This document shows positions 26,494 to 35,521 of a stretch of DNA of 64,000 bases, in pieces. Source of the DNA: Bythopirellula sp041737835 (GTDB lineage Bacteria; Planctomycetota; Planctomycetia; Pirellulales; Lacipirellulaceae); assembly GCA_041737835.1 (NCBI GenBank), contig JBGSQY010000030.1; one strand, given 5' to 3'. Positions within the stretch are counted from its first letter, which is position 1. Each line of letters begins with the position of its first letter. The position numbers were made by a program, and so were the translations under genes. The notes below the pieces were generated by a model. The model had not been told where the DNA came from, searched no databases, and was given only the letters and a program-made list of their open reading frames with translations.

Positions 26494-27687
26494 ATGAAAT
26501 CACTCACCAAAACTCCGCTGGCCTGGAAGAATCTGACGCACGACATGCGGCGGTTGGTGGTGGCGATTTGTGGCATCGCGTTCGCCGTGCTGTTGATGTT
26601 CACCCAAGTCGGCTTTCAGAATGCGCTCTTTGATAGCCAGGTCAAACTGATCGACGACCTCGCAGGTGATATCTTTATCGTCAGCAAAGCCAAATACACG
26701 CTCGCCGCGGAAAAGCGGTTTCCTATTTCGCGGCTCAATCAAGCTCGTTCCTGCCCCGGCGTCGAGGGGGCGTATCCGATTTACACCGAGCTCACCACCT
26801 CGGTGGTCCGCCGCATCAACAACGGCATGGGCAATCTCGGCTATCCCCTGCGAACAATCGGTTTCCATCTCGACGATCCTGTGTTCGAAAGCAACGAAAT
26901 CAACGACCAAAGTCCCAAATTGCGCGTCAAGGGAACCGCCCTGCTCGACCGCAAGAGCAAGCAATCAAAATTTCCTTTCCCTTTGGACGATGATGCCGCG
27001 CTTGAGCAGGAATATGTGGAACTCGCCGGCAAGCGGCTCACGCTCGTTGGCACGTTTGACTTGGGGACCGATTTCGCTCACGACGGCAATTTGCTGATGA
27101 GCGCCGAGAGCTTCGCCGAGTTCTACCCCCATCGGGTGCGCTTTGGCGATCCCTTAAGCGTGATCGACATCGGAGTCGTGGATGTCGACCCCGCAGCCGA
27201 CGTCGATGAAGTTCGCACATTTCTCGAGCAAACGCTCGATAAAGACGTGTTCGTCATGACGCGCGCTCAATTCCGTGCCGAGGAAATTCGCTTCTGGGAT
27301 AAAAGCACGCCGATTGGCACGGTGTTTCTCGCGGGAAAAATTATCGGTTTCATCGTCGGCATGGTCATCTGCTACCAAGTGATCTACTCGGATATCGCCG
27401 ATCACATGGCCGAATTCGCCACGCTCAAAGCCATGGGCTACACCACCCGATACTTTATTGTGTTGATTCTCACCGAAGCGGTGCTGCTGGCCGTCGTCGG
27501 ATTCATCCCCGGCACCGCCGTCAGCACGGGACTGTACACCTGGCTCTCCGGCCGTACGGGGTTGTTGATGGTAATGACGCTGCACGGCGTGTTGTTCGTG
27601 CTCGTGGCCACGATTGTCATGTGCGTTGCCTCGGGCATGCTGGCGGTGCGAAAATTGCTTGCCGCGGACCCGGCAAATTTGTTCTAA
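26494..27687 (+). CDS. DevC-like ABC exporter permease, second copy
   Basis: This is a 397-residue permease with the same outline as its upstream neighbour: TPLAWKNLTHDMRRLVVAICG at the N-terminus, a large extracytoplasmic domain, and the C-terminal helices with FATLKAMGYTTRYF. The two proteins are recognisably homologous across their length but clearly not recent duplicates. The canonical cyanobacterial operon has a single devC, so two permeases point to a heterodimeric channel. The gene lies 26 bases before the ATPase start. Confidence 0.92.
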   Translation: MKSLTKTPLAWKNLTHDMRRLVVAICGIAFAVLLMFTQVGFQNALFDSQVKLIDDLAGDIFIVSKAKYTLAAEKRFPISRLNQARSCPGVEGAYPIYTELTTSVVRRINNGMGNLGYPLRTIGFHLDDPVFESNEINDQSPKLRVKGTALLDRKSKQSKFPFPLDDDAALEQEYVELAGKRLTLVGTFDLGTDFAHDGNLLMSAESFAEFYPHRVRFGDPLSVIDIGVVDVDPAADVDEVRTFLEQTLDKDVFVMTRAQFRAEEIRFWDKSTPIGTVFLAGKIIGFIVGMVICYQVIYSDIADHMAEFATLKAMGYTTRYFIVLILTEAVLLAVVGFIPGTAVSTGLYTWLSGRTGLLMVMTLHGVLFVLVATIVMCVASGMLAVRKLLAADPANLF

Positions 27688-27713
27688 GCCTTACCCTCGA
27701 ACCTATCACGACT

Positions 27714-28862
27714 ATGACCTCTCAAACCACCATCCCGGCAACCAGCGGCGCGTTTACTGGGAGCGGCTTGCAAATGCCGAAGACCGTGCGAGTCAACGGT
27801 CTGAATCACTATTTCGGCGAGGGGGAATTGCGTAAGCAAGCTCTGTATCACAACAACCTCGACGTGCGCCGTGGTGAAATCGTCATCATGACAGGCCCTT
27901 CCGGTTCGGGCAAAACGACGCTGCTCACGTTGATCGGCACGTTGCGCACCGTGCAAGAAGGAAGCCTCACCGTGCTGGGGAACGAACTCAACGGTGCGGA
28001 TCGCGACCTCATCGTGCGGCTCCGCAAGGAAATGGGCTTCATCTTTCAAGCTCACAATCTGTTTGAATCGCTCACGGCCTATCAAAACGTCAACATGGCG
28101 GCGGAACTCGTGGGTCTCGACCCCATGGTTGCCGAAGGACGCATTAACTCACTGCTCACCCGGCTCGGGCTGGGGCACCGCATTCACTACAAACCCAAGT
28201 CACTTTCCGGCGGTCAAAAGCAGCGTGTGGCGATTGCCCGCGGCTTGGTCCACAAACCAAAATTGATACTCGCCGACGAACCCACCGCCGCCTTGGATGA
28301 AAAATCGGGCCGCGAAGTGGTGACGCTGTTTCAAGAACTCGCTCGCGACGAAGGCTGCACGATCATTATGGTCACGCACGACAATCGCATTCTCGACGTG
28401 GCGGACCGTATCGTGAACATGGTCGACGGCAAGATTAAGTCCAACGTCGCGGTGAAGGAAACGGCTGTGATCTGCGACTTCTTGAAAGGCTTCCCGCTGT
28501 TCGCCGATCTCACGCCAAACACGATCGCGGAGTTGGCTGATCAGATGATGGTCCACGAAGCCGACCCCGGCGACGTCGTCATTCGCCAGGGAGATGCCGG
28601 CGATCTGTTCTATCTCATCCGCACGGGCAGAGTCGACGTGTTCATCAATGACGGCACCCAGGAACGCAAAGTCGCCGAGCTCAAAGAAGGCCAATACTTC
28701 GGCGAAGCAGCCCTCATCACCGACGAACCACGCAACGCCACGATCGTCGCGCACGAGCCTTGCATTTTCTACGCCCTCGGCAAAGACGACTTCCGCGCCG
28801 TGCTCGAAACCAGCGCCACGTTCGAAGAAGAACTACGGCAGGCCTTGTTTAGACGGCAGTAG
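27714..28862 (+). CDS. DevA-like ABC ATPase fused to a cyclic-nucleotide-binding domain
   Basis: This is a 382-residue fusion. Residues about 23-240 are a DevA/LolD-type ATPase: Walker A GPSGSGKTT (61-69), signature LSGGQKQRVAIARG, Walker B LILADEPTAALD, switch His in MVTHD. Residues about 254-370 are a Crp-like cNMP-binding domain: GDVVIRQGDAGDLFYLI, and the phosphate-binding cassette FGEAALITDEPRNATIVA, whose Gly-Glu and Arg are the ligand-binding residues. This suggests that ATPase activity or assembly responds to cAMP, cGMP or a similar ligand. Start chosen at MTSQTTIPA (27714). An open frame reaching 27621 overlaps the upstream permease. Confidence 0.92.
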   Translation: MTSQTTIPATSGAFTGSGLQMPKTVRVNGLNHYFGEGELRKQALYHNNLDVRRGEIVIMTGPSGSGKTTLLTLIGTLRTVQEGSLTVLGNELNGADRDLIVRLRKEMGFIFQAHNLFESLTAYQNVNMAAELVGLDPMVAEGRINSLLTRLGLGHRIHYKPKSLSGGQKQRVAIARGLVHKPKLILADEPTAALDEKSGREVVTLFQELARDEGCTIIMVTHDNRILDVADRIVNMVDGKIKSNVAVKETAVICDFLKGFPLFADLTPNTIAELADQMMVHEADPGDVVIRQGDAGDLFYLIRTGRVDVFINDGTQERKVAELKEGQYFGEAALITDEPRNATIVAHEPCIFYALGKDDFRAVLETSATFEEELRQALFRRQ

Positions 28863-29329
28863 GGGAGTTACAAGCCGTCCTGTCATTCTGAGGGAGCCTC
28901 GGCGACTGAAAAATCTGGTCAGCATAACCCTGCCCTGCCCCACTTAAGTTCGTCAAAGCAGATTGGTCATTTGATGGTGGCTAAATCACCACCGATGGGA
29001 AGCCCGCCAGACTTGTAAATCTGACTTGGTTGAACTCGATACCCCATAGAGGTGATGTGGAATAAGAGATGGGCCCAGAAGTCCGCAAACGCCCCCGCAA
29101 CGACAACCTAACCGTCGCATATGGACCGGCTAGGGCCGCTAAGTCCTTTATTTGCTAGGCACTTCGACTACTCACCCTACCAAGTTCGGCACTTCAGCCG
29201 TAGAATCACTCTCAGTAGGCGAGAAGTTGGGACCGTGCTGGGCGTTGCCGGGCCGGTCAAGACGTAATGAAGAATGGGCAGCAAACGGTGACTGCTCGCC
29301 TCTCTCATCGTTCAGGAGTGATTTGGTAA
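28863..29329. other. Intergenic region, 467 bp
   Basis: No gene supported. Just after the exporter operon, 28882-28920 reads like a short dispersed repeat (gtcattctgagggagcc, then ctgaaaaatctgg). It resembles 62044-62085 (gtcattccgaggggag, then aggaaatctgg). AGGAG at about 29314 is the ribosome site of the next gene. Confidence 0.5.
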
Positions 29330-31132
29330 GTGCCATCTCTGTTTGTCATTCGTGGCCGCGACCAAGGTACGCGGTTCCAGCTTGAGGAACCGGTCCATAC
29401 CGTCGGGCGGACTCAATCGAATTCCGTGCGCCTGCACGACACTGAAGTTTCCCGTGAACACGCGGAACTCGTGCGCCGTGGCGATGGCTATGTGCTGCGC
29501 GATCTGAGCAGCTCGAATGGCACGTATGTGAACGGCCAGCCAACCAGCGAACGCGAACTTGTGAGCGGCGATCAATTGCAGTTTGGTCGTTCGATGTTGC
29601 TGTACACCGGCTTTGTCGAAAACGCCTACGAGAACATCGCCGACCAGATCGACATTATTCCCCGTGCGGATAGCAACGACGGTTCGCGGATCGTGGCCGC
29701 GTTGAGCCACTCGAACAACAGCGATTGGCTCTTGCCCGACGCGCGTGATTCTTCGAGCCCCTGGATCGCACGGGCACGCAGCAATTTGCAAATCATGTAT
29801 CGCACGGCCTTGGCGGTGAGCCACACGATGGACATCGACCAATTGCTGGCCCGCATCATGGAGATGATCTTCGAGTGGGTCGATGCGGATCGTGGCTGCA
29901 TCATGCTCTACGATACCGAAAGCGAACAGCTCGTACCGAAAGTGCGTCGCCATCGCCGAGGGATTCGCAGCGATGAAAAGATTACGATCAGCAAGACGAT
30001 TCTCGACTTTGTCGTAGATCGCAACGAAGGGGTGCTCACCAGCAACGCCCGCGACGACAAGCGTTGGGACCCCACGGCCAGTATTGTGAGCTTAGGTGTA
30101 CGCGAGGCGATCTGCGTGCCGATGCAAGGGCGTTACAACGTCGTGGGTGTGATTTACATCGATACTTCGATCACGCCGCAACGGATGTTGATGAACGCCG
30201 GTAAGATCGATCAATTCACCGAGGAGCATTTGCGGTTGATGATCGCGATTGCTCATCAGGCTGCACTCGCGGTTGAAGATACGTCCTACTATAAGGCCAT
30301 GCTGCAAGCAGAACGGCTCGCGGCGGTTGGCCAGACGATTGCCTCGCTGTCGCACCACATCAAGAACATCCTGCAAGGGGTGCGAGGCGGCAGCTATTTG
30401 ATCGAACTTGGTCTTGCCGATCATGGCAAATCCCTAAGCAAAGGCGAGCCCGACGAAGCGGCCACGAACAAGGCGGTCGACACGATCCGCAAAGGCTGGG
30501 GCATCGTCGAGCGCAACCAGGAACGCATTTCCGCTCTCGTGATGGACATGCTCACGTTCAGCAAAGAACGCGAGCCCGAACCGCGGGCGGCGGATCTGAA
30601 TGAATTGGTCAAAGATGTCGCCGAGTTGATGCAAGTTCACGCCAACGATATGAACGTGATATTGGAATCAGGAATCGATCCCGCGATGCCGGTATTGATG
30701 TTTGACCCCGAGGCCATGCACCGCGCGCTACTCAACGTTGTGACCAACGCGATCGACGCCTGCGACGAAGTTGAGGGGGCCACGGTTACGGTCAGTTCGC
30801 AGTACGACCCAGAACAAAAGTTGGCGCGATTGGTGATCACCGATAACGGTGCAGGGATCGCGCCCGAGGACCTCGATTCCATCTTCCACGTGTTTGTTTC
30901 CCGCAAAGGCGGACGCGGTACGGGATTAGGCTTGCCCGTTTCACGTAAGATTCTTGAAGAGCACGGCGGGCAAATCTTGGTGGCGAGCGAACCAGGCAAG
31001 GGGAGTTCGTTTACTCTTGAACTTCCCGCCACTCAGCCGAACGTTGAACAGTTGCAGGAGTTTGACGGCGAGCCGGGCACGCTCAACCGCGCGACGCAGC
31101 AGCACAAAGTCGCTCCGCCTCAACCTTCGTAG
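29330..31132 (+). CDS. FHA-GAF sensor histidine kinase
   Basis: This is a 600-residue soluble kinase. The FHA domain is at about 20-95 (GRTQSNSVRLHDTEVSREHA, then SSSNGTYVNG), reading a phosphothreonine. The GAF domain is at about 160-315. The phospho-acceptor helix is ASLSHHIKNILQG, with H342 the likely phospho-acceptor. The GHKL ATPase is at about 455-570: N box NVVTNAIDA, G1 DNGAGI, G2 GGRGTGLGLPVSRK. There is no membrane segment, so it senses inside the cell. No response regulator is adjacent. The start is GTG 29330 with AGGAG 11 bases upstream. The combination of FHA input with a histidine kinase output links Ser/Thr phosphorylation to a two-component system. Confidence 0.93.
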   Translation: MPSLFVIRGRDQGTRFQLEEPVHTVGRTQSNSVRLHDTEVSREHAELVRRGDGYVLRDLSSSNGTYVNGQPTSERELVSGDQLQFGRSMLLYTGFVENAYENIADQIDIIPRADSNDGSRIVAALSHSNNSDWLLPDARDSSSPWIARARSNLQIMYRTALAVSHTMDIDQLLARIMEMIFEWVDADRGCIMLYDTESEQLVPKVRRHRRGIRSDEKITISKTILDFVVDRNEGVLTSNARDDKRWDPTASIVSLGVREAICVPMQGRYNVVGVIYIDTSITPQRMLMNAGKIDQFTEEHLRLMIAIAHQAALAVEDTSYYKAMLQAERLAAVGQTIASLSHHIKNILQGVRGGSYLIELGLADHGKSLSKGEPDEAATNKAVDTIRKGWGIVERNQERISALVMDMLTFSKEREPEPRAADLNELVKDVAELMQVHANDMNVILESGIDPAMPVLMFDPEAMHRALLNVVTNAIDACDEVEGATVTVSSQYDPEQKLARLVITDNGAGIAPEDLDSIFHVFVSRKGGRGTGLGLPVSRKILEEHGGQILVASEPGKGSSFTLELPATQPNVEQLQEFDGEPGTLNRATQQHKVAPPQPS

Positions 31133-31791
31133 TGGGCGTTCGCACCGACATAAGGATTGTGCTCTTTCTCTTCACCGATTGTTGTTTGTGGTCCGTGGCC
31201 GGGAAGAACGATAGTTTCCGCGGGCAAGGTGAACAGCTTTTCGTGGATCGAACGTTTCAGATCGGCGAAATTCCCATCGGCAAAATCAGTGCGCCCGATG
31301 CCGCCCGCGAAAAGCACATCGCCCCCCAGCACGAACACGGGGTCGTGATCTTCCACGATGAAGACCACATGTCCGGCGGAGTGGCCGGGCGTTTCGCGAA
31401 CCTTGAGCTTGATGCCGGCCAAATCGAGGGTCTCGCCTTCGGCCACGGTCTGGTCCGCTGGGGGGCTAACCAGTTTGAAGCCGTAACCAGCCGAGAGGTT
31501 ACCTACGGGATCGGTCAGTTTGCTAGCATCTCCATGGCCGATGATCAGCGGGCACTCAGGCCACTGCTCCTTAAGCGACGCGTTGCCGGCAATGTGGTCG
31601 GAGTGGCCGTGAGTGCATAAAATGGCTGCGGGTGTGAGTTCTTGCTCTGCTAGCAAATCTAAAATCGCCTGTGGATCGAAGCCTGGATCGATCACCAGGC
31701 ACTCACCTTCGCGTGGGCCGGTGACGATGTACGTGTTCTCGTCAAAGGGCATGGAAACCACGCTCTGAATTTTTAGCGGCGACTTATGCAT
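31120..31791 (-). CDS. MBL-fold metallohydrolase (glyoxalase II-like)
   Basis: This is a 223-residue metallo-beta-lactamase fold protein with the motif THGHSDHIAG (two-metal site). Further ligands lie in TPGHSAGHVVF, GGDVLFAGGIGR and LPGHGPQTT. This order and size match small hydroxyacylglutathione hydrolase-like enzymes. Substrate not assignable. The start at MHKSPLKIQ (31791) is chosen because the fold begins there. The longer open frame to 31974 has no family match. The 3' end overlaps the convergent histidine kinase by 13 bases. Confidence 0.9.
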   Translation of the reverse strand: MHKSPLKIQSVVSMPFDENTYIVTGPREGECLVIDPGFDPQAILDLLAEQELTPAAILCTHGHSDHIAGNASLKEQWPECPLIIGHGDASKLTDPVGNLSAGYGFKLVSPPADQTVAEGETLDLAGIKLKVRETPGHSAGHVVFIVEDHDPVFVLGGDVLFAGGIGRTDFADGNFADLKRSIHEKLFTLPAETIVLPGHGPQTTIGEEKEHNPYVGANAHYEG

Positions 31792-32096
31792 GCAGTGAAA
31801 TTCCTCTTCCGCCAGTTTGCCCAGTTCGCTAACATCCCCACCCCCGCAGATACCCGCAGCAAGATCGTTACTCTCCCAATAGTTCCGAATAGGCAGGTTA
31901 GGTAGAAACTCGGCTTTGACGAGCTGATTGTAATTGTTTCTGCCGTGCGGGGCGATAGTTAGTACGACCGGCAATATTTTCCGTTCTCGCCGTCGGGAAA
32001 AGCTGCCTCACGACGGGTCGTGCACATCGCACAACTAACCAATATGAATTGAAATCGAGTGCCGGGAGTGCAACGCTTCCGCAGGAGTAACTTAGT
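31792..32096. other. Divergent intergenic region, 305 bp
   Basis: Spacer between the divergent MBL hydrolase and DUF1571 genes, so it must hold promoters for both. I cannot pick convincing -10/-35 pairs. GGAG about 10 bases before 32097 is the ribosome site of the DUF1571 gene. Confidence 0.45.
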
Positions 32097-33005
32097 ATGG
32101 GCTGTAAAGTTTCTTCGCTGTTAGCCGCCACTCTTCTCGCATCACCGTTCTGTCCGACCACATTTGCACAACAAGCTCAGCTAGTCGAGCCCATCCACCG
32201 AGTTGAAAACCAACAACCGGCGGCCGCTGCTCCCGCGCAAGTGCCGGCTCAACTTGCTTCGCGAATTGCCCCTCCAGCGTCAACGGGTCCGTTCGATTTG
32301 AATCCCCAACCCGGCGAGCATCCCTTGATGCCGTCAGTGCGGATGGCGCAAGACGCGGTAGCTCGAATTGATGCCACGATCGCTGACTACAGTGCGATGT
32401 TGATCAAAGAAGAACGTATCGACGGAACACTGAATCCCAAGGAAGTGGCGTTCGTCAAAGTTCGTCACCAACCTTTCTCGGTTTATTGCTACTTCCTGCA
32501 ACCCCACAAAGGCCGGGAATGTGTTTACACCGATGGCCCCAATGCCTCGAAGGGTGTACTCGTGGCTCGCGATTGTGGTTTCCGCCAACGCCTGGGCAAG
32601 TTCGAGCTTGATCCCGAAGGCCGCTTGGCAATGGCCAATCAAAAGTACCCCATCATGAAGCTAGGCGTTCGCAACCTCATGGAGGAACTCTCGGTCGTGG
32701 GTGGCAACGATACCCAATTCGGTGAGTGCGAGGTTCAAACCAAGCAAAGCGCGATCAATGGCCGGGCTTGCACCTTGATCGAAGTGGTTCACCCGGTTCC
32801 CCGTCAGAACTTCCGCTTTCACAAAGCTGAAATCTTCATCGACAACGAGTTGAAGCTGCCAATCCGCTATGCCGCTTACATGTGGCCGCAAAATCCTGGT
32901 GAGCAACCGCCGTTGGAAGAAGCCTACACCTACCTGAACATCAAGTTGAACAACGGCTTCACCGACGCCGACTTCGACAAGAACAACCCCGAATACTTCA
33001 AATAA
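32097..33005 (+). CDS. Secreted DUF1571-family protein
   Basis: This is a 302-residue protein with a signal peptide ending near FAQQ, a proline/alanine-rich linker, then the DUF1571 domain. Its visible marks are DYSAMLIKEERIDG, VFVKVR-like FVKVRHQPFSVYCYFL, and PIRYAAYMWP near the end. The overall fold resembles LolA/LolB-type beta half-barrels, and the function is unknown. DUF1571 proteins are frequent in planctomycetes, which supports the host assignment. A strong hairpin terminator follows at 33034. Confidence 0.9.
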   Translation: MGCKVSSLLAATLLASPFCPTTFAQQAQLVEPIHRVENQQPAAAAPAQVPAQLASRIAPPASTGPFDLNPQPGEHPLMPSVRMAQDAVARIDATIADYSAMLIKEERIDGTLNPKEVAFVKVRHQPFSVYCYFLQPHKGRECVYTDGPNASKGVLVARDCGFRQRLGKFELDPEGRLAMANQKYPIMKLGVRNLMEELSVVGGNDTQFGECEVQTKQSAINGRACTLIEVVHPVPRQNFRFHKAEIFIDNELKLPIRYAAYMWPQNPGEQPPLEEAYTYLNIKLNNGFTDADFDKNNPEYFK

Positions 33006-33033
33006 GCAGGTCTTTGTTCGATCAATCATCCAT

Positions 33034-33068
33034 CAGCCCCAGCATCGCACTATGTGATGCTGGGGCTG
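33034..33068 (+). terminator. Rho-independent-like terminator after the DUF1571 gene
   Basis: A perfect 13-bp stem, CAGCCCCAGCATC with GATGCTGGGGCTG, closes a 9-base loop. It is followed by the T-rich run tgtttgttt. It begins 28 bases after the DUF1571 stop codon. The convergent aldose epimerase gene ends at 33186, so it may also act from the other side, although the T-run favours the plus strand. Confidence 0.85.
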
Positions 33069-33185
33069 TGTTTGTTTAAAGAGACGATAGACGGCCAAAA
33101 AACTATTCTTACACCTCTGGGGTCACTGCCCCGCTTTAACGTCATCACATCTAACAATGCAATCTGGCTTGCATGAGATATAAAG

Positions 33186-34169
33186 TTAATCGTTATCAAA
33201 CGCATAGATGCACGTCTGACGATAGGTTTCCCCAGGCCGCAACACAGCGGAGGGGAAATTTGGATGGTTCGGCGCATCGGGGAAATTTTGTGTTTCCAAA
33301 CAGAACGCGCATTGCCCGTGATACGGCACGCCCTTTTTGCCTGACTGCCCCGAGAGATGATTTCCCGTGTAAAGCTGCACGCCCGGCTGATCGGTGGCGA
33401 CACGCATCACCCGACGTGACTTGGGATCGAGCACCTCGGCGATAGGACGCAACGTGCCCCACTCGCCGTTAAGCACGTAGTTTTGATCGTAACCGCCGTT
33501 GGTCTCCGCGATGCGATCGCCAATCGCATGCCGCGTGCGAAAATCAAGCGGCGTGCCAGCCACTTCAGCAAACTCGCCGGTGGGAATCAAATGTTCGTCG
33601 ACAACCGTGTAGCGGTCGGCATCGATCATCAGCTCGTGATCGACAATGCTCGGACCGTCCTGACCAGAAAGATTGAAATAACTGTGGTTTGTGAGATTGA
33701 TAATCGTCGGCTTGTCGGTGGTCGCTTCGTAGTCGATCCGTAAGGCGTTGTCTTCGCTCAACGTGTAAGTGACCGTGCAGTTGAGCGTCCCGGGGAACAT
33801 TTCTTCACCGGCGGGGCTTTCGTAAGTGAACCTTACGCCTAATTTGTCGGACAGCTGCTCTCCCGTCCACTTCACCTTATCCAAGCTTCGCGAAATACCA
33901 CCGTGCAAATGATTGGGACCATTATTGATCGCCAATTGATATTCCACGCCATCGAGTGTGAACTTGCCATGCCGAATGCGATTGGCAAAGCGACCCGTCG
34001 TGCAACCGAAATGATGGTTGGCCCCCGAATCATATTCACCCACCGTATCGAAACCGAGCACCACGTCGTCGAGTTTCCCCAACCGGTCGGGCACGTGCAA
34101 TTCCGCCAGCGTGGCTCCACGGGAAAACCATTTGGCAGTCATGCCGTGCGAGTTCGTGACGATAAACAT
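33186..34169 (-). CDS. galM: Aldose 1-epimerase (mutarotase)
   Basis: This is a 327-residue galactose mutarotase fold protein interconverting alpha and beta anomers of aldoses. Visible marks are NRIRHGKFTLDGVEYQL, the first histidine in GPNHLHGG, the catalytic histidine in NLTNHSYFNLSG, and PGVQLYTGN near the C-terminal catalytic Glu region (FCLETQNFPDAPN). The length matches the family. It is divergent from the ROK sugar kinase, and the pair suggest hexose handling. Confidence 0.92.
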   Translation of the reverse strand: MFIVTNSHGMTAKWFSRGATLAELHVPDRLGKLDDVVLGFDTVGEYDSGANHHFGCTTGRFANRIRHGKFTLDGVEYQLAINNGPNHLHGGISRSLDKVKWTGEQLSDKLGVRFTYESPAGEEMFPGTLNCTVTYTLSEDNALRIDYEATTDKPTIINLTNHSYFNLSGQDGPSIVDHELMIDADRYTVVDEHLIPTGEFAEVAGTPLDFRTRHAIGDRIAETNGGYDQNYVLNGEWGTLRPIAEVLDPKSRRVMRVATDQPGVQLYTGNHLSGQSGKKGVPYHGQCAFCLETQNFPDAPNHPNFPSAVLRPGETYRQTCIYAFDND

Positions 34170-34363
34170 GGGCGATTTCCAAAAGCTGAAATGGTGACGA
34201 GTTCAGGCCGGAAATTATGGCGATCCGCGCGAATCTCCGCAAGCGAATCCCGGTGTCGGGGGTAGGCGAAAAATGGTTTTGTCAGGTAACATATCACGAT
34301 CGACTTTGTGAGAATACATTTCAGCGGAACGTCCTTAGTAACGAGAACACCAGCAATAATTTC

Positions 34364-35494
34364 ATGCATAATCAACAAACTTCAATCCGCATCGGCGTGG
34401 ACCTGGGTGGCAGCGACATTAAACTCGGGGCCACCGATTTGAGTGCCACGACGATTCTGACTCCTGAATTGGTCAAATGCGCGAGCCTGAGCCAAGAAGG
34501 TCCGCAAAAAACGATCAGCCAAATCACCAACGGCGTGCAAGCCGTTCTTAACAAGGTCGATGCCCGCTGGAGCGACATCGCCGACATCGCGGTGACTGTC
34601 CCTTGCCCTTGCTCGGCCGAAGGATTGATTTTGAGCGTGCCGAATCTGGGCACGCCCGAAACCAAGCATCTCTGGCAGGTGCCGTTTGGAGAACTGCTCG
34701 CTGCGGAAATCGAAAAGGTGGCTGGTCGCGCGATTCCGGTTTTTGCCTGCAACGATGCCAACGCCGCGGGCCAGGATGAAGACTTCACACGCTTTGGCAG
34801 CACCACCGCCTCGCGAACGACGGTCTTTGCAACCACCGGCACGGGCCTGGGTGGGTGTATCATTGCCGATGGACGAGTCTTTTTTGGTTTGGGTCAAGCG
34901 GGTGAATTGGGTCACATGAAAATCGCACCGCCGGCTGCCTATGCCGAACGATTTGCCGACGATCCGTTTCCCACCTGTGGCTGCGGAGCCAAACAGTGTG
35001 TGGAATCACGCGCTTCATTGTCGGGGCTCGTGCGGCGGATTACTTGGGCGTTGAGTGATGCCGGCACGGCGTTGATCACCAAAGATTTGCAGTCACGCGG
35101 CCAGTCCGTGAATCCCGAAGTCGTGGCCCGACTCAAAGAGCTTCATCAAGAAGGGGCGAAGCGCGCCGCTTACGAAGTTCGGACCTTTGCCGATAAGCAA
35201 CAAGACGCCTTCTGCCGTTGGCTGCTCGATGATTGGGCGATCATGTTCGGTGCCCTGTTCGCAAGTGTTGCCGCCGTGCTGCACCCCGACATATTCATCA
35301 TCGGGGGTGGACTCACGGAAATGTCGACCGAAGGCAAGGAATGGTTCTTAACCACGGTGAAGCAATCCTACGCCGCTGTCAACAAACAAGTCTGTTTTGA
35401 TAGTTCCCCCACCAATTGCGACATCCAGTGGAGCGTTAGCCGCGATCAAGGGTGGCGGGGTGCAATTCTGATGGCGATGCGAGCCAAAGGTTAA
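34364..35494 (+). CDS. ROK-family sugar kinase (glucokinase-like)
   Basis: This is a 376-residue ROK kinase. The ATP phosphate loop is GVDLGGSDIKLG. The second phosphate motif is ATTGTGLGGCII. The ROK zinc site is CGCGAKQCVESRAS. The sugar-binding NDAN is in ACNDANAAG, with catalytic Asp. It should phosphorylate glucose or a related hexose. At 376 residues it is longer than most ROK glucokinases (about 300-320), with an insertion before the C-terminal helix. Start at MHNQQTSIRIG (34364). The frame upstream to 34217 is the promoter region shared with galM. Confidence 0.9.
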   Translation: MHNQQTSIRIGVDLGGSDIKLGATDLSATTILTPELVKCASLSQEGPQKTISQITNGVQAVLNKVDARWSDIADIAVTVPCPCSAEGLILSVPNLGTPETKHLWQVPFGELLAAEIEKVAGRAIPVFACNDANAAGQDEDFTRFGSTTASRTTVFATTGTGLGGCIIADGRVFFGLGQAGELGHMKIAPPAAYAERFADDPFPTCGCGAKQCVESRASLSGLVRRITWALSDAGTALITKDLQSRGQSVNPEVVARLKELHQEGAKRAAYEVRTFADKQQDAFCRWLLDDWAIMFGALFASVAAVLHPDIFIIGGGLTEMSTEGKEWFLTTVKQSYAAVNKQVCFDSSPTNCDIQWSVSRDQGWRGAILMAMRAKG

Positions 35495-35521
35495 AAAGAA
35501 AAACGAACGATCCTTGACCAA

